From positions 1-6,061 of the forward strand of contig CAYGWJ010000017.1 in assembly GCA_964353405.1 (NCBI GenBank): a DNA stretch of 6,061 nt. The letters are read 5' to 3'. The stretch's first letter is position 1. Every line of letters begins with the position of its first letter. The translations under genes were made by a program, and so were the position numbers. Below are positions 1 through 3,859 of the stretch, piece by piece. This DNA is from JBGLNJ01 sp964353405. Lineage in GTDB: Bacteria; Chloroflexota; Anaerolineae; Fen-1058. The notes beneath the pieces are model-generated. The model was not told the DNA's origin. It worked only from the letters and a program-made list of their open reading frames with translations, and searched no databases.

Positions 1-1260
1 GTTGCATCGAATGGGACCGTTTATTTCGAGGATCGCTATCTGGGTTATGGCAATACACCTATCCCCAGTTCCAATGGCAACGGTGTCAATCGGTTCATCG
101 CGCATCTGTGGGACAACCTGTATGTCAGTCCGGGCGCGGTATACTATCAAGCCCAGGCCGACCGGTTCATCATCGAATACTATCAGGTCTCTGCTTGTTG
201 CACAAGCTCTAGTTCAGGCACATGGGAGATCATCCTGTTTGCAAACGGCAACATCTTGTTCCAGTACCAGGATGTGATCTTTGGGGATAGCCGGGACTAT
301 GGAGCGTACGCCACCATCGGCATCCAGGGTGACACGACGACCGGGTTGCAGTACTCGTACAACACCGCAGCACTGGTCAATAACCTGGCGATCTGTTTTG
401 CTTATCCAGGTCAGCCCTCCGACTGTTCGACGGATGTCTCCTGGCTGGACGAATCGCCCGCGGCCGGCGCCCTTGGCGCCCCGGCGACCCAGGTCGTCAG
501 CGTGACTTTTGGCGCGGGCGCTGTCCAGCAGCCGGGCACCTACCTGGCAACGCTTTTGGCCAGGAGCGCCGATCTGGTCAACGGCACGTACGTGCTGCCG
601 GTGACGATGACGGTGGCTGCGCCGCCATCCATGGGCCAGGCGCACGGACGCGTCTATGGCCTGGGTTACTGCGATACCTCGCCCGCGTTGCTGATGGGCG
701 CTGGGGTCATGATCACCACATCCGCGGGTGTCACGCATACCTTTGCCCAGCAGGGCACTGACCCGTGGTCGTGGTGGGCCACGCCTGGGCCGATGACGAT
801 CACCGCTTACGCGCCGGGCTATCTCACCCAAACGATCGTGACACAGATCCAAACCGGCCAGGGCATCAACCAGGATCTTGACCTGCGCTGGCTACACAAC
901 TGCGGCGGCGTCGTGCCGTCACCAATGACGCTGGTCCTGCCGCCGAACGCCACGACCATCATCCCGATCAGTCTGACCAACCGGGGCACGCTCTCGTGGA
1001 CGTGGGCGCTGAGTGCGGCCTCGATGTGGCTCTCAATCAGCGGCCCGTTGACAGGCACGATCGGGCCGGATAGCAGCTTGCCCAGCCATCTCACGATTGA
1101 CACGACCGGCATGTTGTTGGGCGCGACCCACACGGCGCTGGTCAACGTCACGCACAATGACGACCGGCAGCCCGACCCTTTGCCACTATCCGTCCGGGTG
1201 ACGATTGCGCTGGTGAGCGACGTGGCGTACAAGACTTACCTGCCCATCGTCCTCAAGTGA
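1..1260 (+). CDS. Secreted multidomain beta-sandwich protein, C-terminal part (5' end outside window)
   Basis: Frame 1 is open from the first base to a TGA at 1258-1260, giving 419 residues, so the gene begins upstream; the first in-frame ATG (256) falls inside a domain and is not the start. Residues about 1-140 look like a beta-sandwich adhesion or anchor domain, with FANGNILFQYQDV at about 80-92 followed by GAYATIGIQG and GLQYSYN. Residues 147-208 and about 309-403 are two Ig/BACON-like modules (WLDESPAAG and WLSISGPLTG, each followed by a GTYLATL or GATHTALVNV strand). Between them, about 212-300 resembles a carboxypeptidase-regulatory-like fold (GRVYGLGYCD, then ITAYAPGYL). The last ten residues are YKTYLPIVLK, a tail frequent on exported Chloroflexota proteins. 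The architecture is that of the C-terminal region of secreted subtilisin-like peptidases or other large surface proteins. No catalytic domain is visible, so the enzymatic class is unknown. Exported location is inferred from domain type only. Confidence 0.85.
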   Translation, partial: VASNGTVYFEDRYLGYGNTPIPSSNGNGVNRFIAHLWDNLYVSPGAVYYQAQADRFIIEYYQVSACCTSSSSGTWEIILFANGNILFQYQDVIFGDSRDYGAYATIGIQGDTTTGLQYSYNTAALVNNLAICFAYPGQPSDCSTDVSWLDESPAAGALGAPATQVVSVTFGAGAVQQPGTYLATLLARSADLVNGTYVLPVTMTVAAPPSMGQAHGRVYGLGYCDTSPALLMGAGVMITTSAGVTHTFAQQGTDPWSWWATPGPMTITAYAPGYLTQTIVTQIQTGQGINQDLDLRWLHNCGGVVPSPMTLVLPPNATTIIPISLTNRGTLSWTWALSAASMWLSISGPLTGTIGPDSSLPSHLTIDTTGMLLGATHTALVNVTHNDDRQPDPLPLSVRVTIALVSDVAYKTYLPIVLK

Positions 1261-1278
1261 ACCTGCGGTTAGAATACA

Positions 1279-1308
1279 AAACCCGCGTCTGCACTCTGAC
1301 GCGGGTTT
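1279..1308. terminator. Probable bidirectional intrinsic terminator
   Basis: An 11-bp perfect inverted repeat, AAACCCGCGTC at 1279-1289 and GACGCGGGTTT at 1298-1308, encloses an 8-nt loop. It starts 18 bp after the stop codon of the secreted-protein gene. On the + strand the stem ends in TTT with only a weak T-run after it. On the - strand the stem is followed by TTTTGTATT, a better T-tract, so it could also end transcription of the proline dehydrogenase gene arriving from the right. Its place between two converging genes supports dual use. Confidence 0.75.
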
Positions 1309-1451
1309 GATCTATCCCAAGACTCTAGTAATGGCAAACTGCTTAGCCGTGACGACCTGGATCGCCAAACTCTCCACGCGCTTCACTGCACGTGCAGCAT
1401 CCTTGACAACGACAGGGGGTCGGTGGATTCAACATTCGTAGAGTTCCGCAC

Positions 1452-2369
1452 TTACGGCTTAAAGAAATTTGAAAGAACGAACCACACATTCGCCGGGCGC
1501 TCTGCCAGGCGGCGCATAAAGTACGGGTACCACTCATTCCCATAAGGCACATACACGCGCATCCGGTAGCCTTCAGCGGCAAGCTGCTGGTGCAGATCGC
1601 GGCGAATGCCATACAGCATTTGGAATTCAAAACTGTCCTTGGGAATGTGATAGTTTGCCACCCACTGTTTGGTCGCGTTGATTAGCTTTTCATCGTGAGT
1701 CGCCATAGCCAGATAAGCGCCGGGCGCCATGGTCAAGAACTGCATCAGCTTGACCATGTTGGCGTCCACGTCCGCCTTTTGGGGAAAAGCGATAGAGGCC
1801 GGCTCTTGATAAGCGCCTTTGCACAGCCGGATATTCGCAATGCCTTCGTCGGCTAGTTGCTTGACATCGTCCACCGTGCGATACAAATAGGCCTGGAGCA
1901 CAATGCCGCAGTTCGAGTATGCCTTGCGCATGTCGCGATAGACCGCCAGCGTTCGCTCGGTGTGCGGTGAGCCCTCCATGTCAATGCGGACGAACGTCCT
2001 GAGCCTGGCCGCCTTTTGGATGACGGACGACACCAGCTCGCGGCACAGGTCGCCGCTCACATCCAGCCCGAACTGGGTCAGCTTGAGCGAGACGTGCGAC
2101 GTGACGCCGCCCGCGGCAATGCAATCGAGCACATCCAGGTAATCTTGCGCCGCCTGGCGGGCCTGAGCTTCCATCTCCACACTCTCGCCAAGATGATCAA
2201 TCGTGGACAGGACGTTCTGTTGGGCCTGCGCGGCGATGACACCCACCGCATCTTTGCACGTCTCACCGGCGACAAAGCGGCGCGCCGCCTGGCGGGTAAA
2301 GACAAACTGCAGGATCAGGCCACGCATCCAGCGCAGCTTGGAAAGGTAGATGAAAAACGCGCGCAGCAT
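1452..2369 (-). CDS. Proline dehydrogenase, monofunctional (FAD-dependent)
   Basis: The 305-residue product fits the short stand-alone PRODH family, which oxidises L-proline to pyrroline-5-carboxylate with FAD, passing electrons to the membrane quinone pool; a separate P5C dehydrogenase would then make glutamate. Visible motifs, numbered from the chosen start: SLKLTQFGLD at 94-103, RIDMEGS at 128-134, LQAYLYRT at 158-165, RLCKGAY at 181-187, ATHD at 223-226, FEFQMLYG at 247-254, RVYVPYG at 271-277 and YFMRRLAERPAN at 283-294. The paired arginines of that last motif bind the proline carboxylate in characterised family members. The barrel looks complete, with no frameshift. The ATG at 2369 is preferred over the in-frame ATG at 2402 because AAGGAG lies 8 nt upstream and MLRAFFIYLSKL is a typical N-terminus. 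No P5C dehydrogenase domain is fused and none is encoded nearby. The gene is divergent from the response regulator and convergent with the secreted-protein gene. The symbol is left empty because putA, prodh and fadM are all used for this family. Confidence 0.95.
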   Translation of the reverse strand: MLRAFFIYLSKLRWMRGLILQFVFTRQAARRFVAGETCKDAVGVIAAQAQQNVLSTIDHLGESVEMEAQARQAAQDYLDVLDCIAAGGVTSHVSLKLTQFGLDVSGDLCRELVSSVIQKAARLRTFVRIDMEGSPHTERTLAVYRDMRKAYSNCGIVLQAYLYRTVDDVKQLADEGIANIRLCKGAYQEPASIAFPQKADVDANMVKLMQFLTMAPGAYLAMATHDEKLINATKQWVANYHIPKDSFEFQMLYGIRRDLHQQLAAEGYRMRVYVPYGNEWYPYFMRRLAERPANVWFVLSNFFKP

Positions 2370-2377
2370 GGGGCACA

Positions 2378-2383
2378 CTCCTT
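2378..2383 (-). promoter_or_regulatory. Shine-Dalgarno of proline dehydrogenase; decides the start
   Basis: On the - strand AAGGAG, preceded by G, lies 8 nt before the ATG at 2369. The alternative in-frame ATG at 2402 has only a weak GGTAG ahead of it. This selects the 305-residue form over the 316-residue form. Confidence 0.7.
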
Positions 2384-2400
2384 CGACTTGTGGTACGCTC

Positions 2401-2406
2401 ATTCTA
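2401..2406 (-). promoter_or_regulatory. Possible -10 element of the proline dehydrogenase gene
   Basis: The - strand reads TAGAAT here, five of six matches to the TATAAT consensus, about 32 nt upstream of the preferred start codon. No good -35 hexamer is seen 16-18 bp further upstream. If used, the transcript would begin near 2393 and exclude the alternative ATG at 2402, which agrees with the start chosen from the Shine-Dalgarno site. Confidence 0.3.
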
Positions 2407-2467
2407 CCACGAGTATTTCACACAGGAACAGTGACGGATGTCAGGAATGCCCGCTGTAACTTGGCCG

Positions 2468-2506
2468 TAACACAACAGAAACCCGCTACCGGCGATTTTT
2501 GTGTTA
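2468..2506. promoter_or_regulatory. 8-bp inverted repeat, candidate operator in the divergent promoter region
   Basis: TAACACAA at 2468-2475 and TTGTGTTA at 2499-2506 are perfect reverse complements separated by 23 bp, so the half-site centres are 31 bp apart, close to three helical turns. The right arm overlaps a candidate extended -10 for the downstream response-regulator gene. The position between divergent genes suits a repressor site. A chance repeat or a long-loop hairpin cannot be excluded. Confidence 0.35.
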
Positions 2507-2510
2507 TCCT
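2502..2510 (+). promoter_or_regulatory. Candidate extended -10 of the response-regulator gene
   Basis: TGTTATCCT fits the extended pattern TGnTATAAT with TG present and four of six -10 bases matching. No recognisable -35 hexamer lies 17 bp upstream, which is tolerated by extended -10 promoters. The predicted leader before the ATG at 2555 is about 35-40 nt. Confidence 0.3.
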
Positions 2511-2554
2511 ATGGCAGGTTTTGAGGGAGCGCGCAAGACTTCGAGGCCAATCGG

Positions 2555-3373
2555 ATGAGCGAGAACAGAAGGATTTTGATTGTAGATGACGAGTCCAAGG
2601 TCGCTTTCTTTCTGCAAGAAAGCCTCGAATCCCTGGAGGGCAATTACCAGGTGGTGCGTGCCGATACGGGCGAATCGGCCCTGGCAGAAATGGGACGCGC
2701 GCCCTTCGACGTGGTGATTACGGATTTGCGCATGCCCGGCATGAATGGACTAGAGTTGATGCAGCGCGTTCGCGACCAGTTCCCGCAGACCCGCACCATC
2801 CTCATCACGGCCTATGGCTCTGATGATGTCGAAGCGGAGACACGCAGATTGCAAGCTTACCGATACTTTACCAAGCCATTCCATATCCAGGACCTGACCA
2901 GCGCCGTCCAAGAAGCGTTGCTCGACGGAGCGGCAAGCGCGCCCGGCCTGTTGGTGCTTTCCGATCAGTGGCTCGAGCGGTTGACGCGGCGGCTCACCGA
3001 TTTGCGCTACGAGGTCGGCGCGCAGTGCGTCTTGCTGGCAGACATCACCGGCCAACTCTTGGCCGAGGTCGGCATGACCGAGGGGATGTCGCCCTCCGCG
3101 CTGACGGGGCTTTTGGGCGGCAGCTTTACCAACGAGTTTGAAGTTGCCCGCCAACTGCGCGAAGATCGCTCGTTCAACCTGCACTACCATGAGGGCATGC
3201 GCTACGACCTCTACTCGGCCAACGTCGGTGACCGATTGTTTTTGATGCTCGCGTTCGACCGGCGGATGGGAGCCAGCCGCATCAGCATGGTGTGGCTGTA
3301 TACCAAACGCGCCATCCAGGATCTGCTGGCGATGGTAACCAGTCAAGAGCCAGATCCCGCGCCCGAAGACTAG
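2555..3373 (+). CDS. Response regulator: receiver domain fused to Roadblock/LC7-like domain
   Basis: The product has 272 residues. Residues 6-122 are a CheY-like receiver with every key residue: acidic pair D11/D12, phospho-acceptor D57 in VVITDLRMPGMNG, T85 in ILITAYG and K107 in the FTKPF motif. After a short linker, residues about 137-262 match the Roadblock/LC7 (MglB-like) pattern: VLLADITGQLLAEVG at 159-173, an alanine/leucine-rich helix, then NEFEVARQL, HEGMRYDLYSANVGDRLFLMLAFD and a final helix. No DNA-binding or enzymatic output domain is present, so output is probably protein-protein, perhaps on a small Ras-like GTPase, the usual partner of Roadblock proteins; that is inference. The ATG at 2555 is preceded by GAGG at 2543-2546 with an 8-nt gap, and the receiver begins directly after it. 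No histidine kinase or GTPase gene lies beside it, so its partners must be encoded elsewhere. The protein is soluble, with no membrane segment. Confidence 0.9.
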   Translation: MSENRRILIVDDESKVAFFLQESLESLEGNYQVVRADTGESALAEMGRAPFDVVITDLRMPGMNGLELMQRVRDQFPQTRTILITAYGSDDVEAETRRLQAYRYFTKPFHIQDLTSAVQEALLDGAASAPGLLVLSDQWLERLTRRLTDLRYEVGAQCVLLADITGQLLAEVGMTEGMSPSALTGLLGGSFTNEFEVARQLREDRSFNLHYHEGMRYDLYSANVGDRLFLMLAFDRRMGASRISMVWLYTKRAIQDLLAMVTSQEPDPAPED

Positions 3374-3429
3374 AGAAATGTCAAATCGAGGCGGACGAGG
3401 CCAGGATCGAAACTGGGACGGTTGAGGGG

Positions 3430-3453
3430 CGGATCAGGACAAGCCTGATCCCG
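3430..3453. repeat. Perfect 8-bp hairpin upstream of the direct repeat
   Basis: GGATCAGG at 3431-3438 and CCTGATCC at 3444-3451 enclose the loop ACAAG. One more C-G pair (3430/3453) can form if C3452 is bulged. It lies about 57 bp after the response-regulator stop codon, but no T-run follows, so a terminator role is not supported. Its loop shares CAAG with the loop of the hairpin at 3529-3557. Confidence 0.6.
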
Positions 3454-3460
3454 ACCAACT

Positions 3461-3561
3461 TTGTGCGCTAAGCGTACTGTCTGGTGCTTGGGCAGGCGCC
3501 AGGCAGACGCTATGGGGGGGCGCAAGGCGCGAGGTGATGGCAAGTCCATCACCTCGCCGCC
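3461..3561. repeat. Structured direct repeat, copy 1
   Basis: The first 74 nt (3461-3534) match copy 2 at 70 of 74 positions with no gap. They hold a hairpin with left arm 3471-3487, loop TTGGGCAG, right arm 3496-3511, one bulged base (3476) and a T.G wobble. An outer GCGC/GCGC helix (3465-3468 with 3520-3523) may close it. A second stem follows: a perfect 12-bp helix pairs 3529-3540 with 3546-3557 around the loop CAAGT, and GGC/GCC (3526-3528 with 3559-3561) extends it past a bulged C. Seven consecutive G occur at 3514-3520. There is no open reading frame of note; the antisense frames through it look like chance. Confidence 0.8.
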
Positions 3562-3572
3562 ACCCCGCCTCC

Positions 3573-3647
3573 TGCCGGAACAACGCTAGTGACGGATGCG
3601 GCTGACGCCGCAAAGCATCCGCGCCAACAACGACGCACTCTCCGGCA
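3573..3647. repeat. Nested inverted repeats between the two repeat copies
   Basis: TGCCGGA at 3573-3579 pairs with TCCGGCA at 3641-3647. Inside it, CGGATGC at 3593-3599 pairs with GCATCCG at 3615-3621, topped by GGC/GCC around the loop TGAC with a 5-nt bulge on the right side. AACAACG also appears twice (3579-3585 and 3626-3632), flanking the inner stem. This spacer is not shared by the two repeat copies. It adds to a continuous run of foldable sequence from about 3430 to 3757. Confidence 0.5.
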
Positions 3648-3656
3648 AATATCACA

Positions 3657-3757
3657 TTGTGCGCTGAGCGTGCTGTCTGGCGCTTGGGCAGGCGCCAGGC
3701 AGACGCTATGGGGGGGCGCAAGGCACGAGGCTCCGATTTATCGGCAGCCTCGTCGCC
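3657..3757. repeat. Structured direct repeat, copy 2
   Basis: Bases 3657-3730 repeat 3461-3534 with four transitions. The long hairpin uses 3667-3683 and 3692-3707. The terminal stem pairs 3722-3732 with 3746-3757, with C3754 bulged, and its tip is CCGA-TTTA-TCGG. The 17-nt tip at 3731-3747 does not resemble the matching stretch of copy 1 (3535-3551), yet both are self-complementary and both whole elements span 101 nt. TTTT at 3758-3761 follows the terminal stem, so on the + strand this copy could also act as a late terminator for the response-regulator transcript. Confidence 0.8.
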
Positions 3758-3763
3758 TTTTAA

Positions 3764-3859
3764 TGGGCAGATGAGGTCTACAAAAACCTGCAACGCTTGG
3801 ATGACCTTTATCAATTCGCGGAATATGTCCGCGCCTGGTTGAAAGATAAGCCCCCTTCA
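3764..3859 (+). pseudogene. Short protein-like remnant without a start codon
   Basis: After a TAA at 3761-3763 the frame reads WADEVYKNLQRLDDLYQF and then AEYVRAWLKDKPPS, a plausible amphipathic helical sequence in a region otherwise unlike coding DNA. No ATG or GTG precedes it; a TTG at 3797 lacks a Shine-Dalgarno site. The frame stays open to 4243, but from 3860 it is only the antisense shadow of pbpC. The family is not recognised. It may be the stranded 3' end of a gene disrupted by the adjacent repeats, or chance. Confidence 0.25.

Noticed and set aside
214..852. Open frame of 212 codons on the - strand
   Set aside because: Antisense to the secreted-protein gene, which has clear domain patterns. 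The shadow frame is Arg/Asp/Gly-rich and unlike any family.
1386..1397. 12-bp palindrome CTGCACGTGCAG as an operator
   Set aside because: It lies downstream of both converging genes, not near a promoter, so an operator role has no support.
2438..2470. Ten-codon reading frame MSGMPAVTWP with AGGA upstream, in the divergent intergenic region
   Set aside because: It lies upstream of the likely response-regulator promoter, has a 10-nt Shine-Dalgarno gap and shows no regulatory-type codon run. The stretch before it resembles the lacZ leader of cloning vectors by chance only, with a base missing and no vector sequence around it.
2750..3346. Open frame of 198 codons on the - strand
   Set aside because: Antisense to the receiver-Roadblock gene, which has all expected catalytic residues.
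3461..3757. CRISPR-like repeat pair
   Set aside because: Only two copies, a 74-nt repeat with a 122-nt spacer, internal hairpins and no cas gene; unlike a CRISPR array.
3434..3814. Open frame of 126 codons on the - strand across the repeats, with an internally repeated peptide ALRPPIASAWRLPK
   Set aside because: The peptide repetition is only the DNA direct repeat read in frame. The copies' changes follow base pairing rather than codons, and no start signal is seen.
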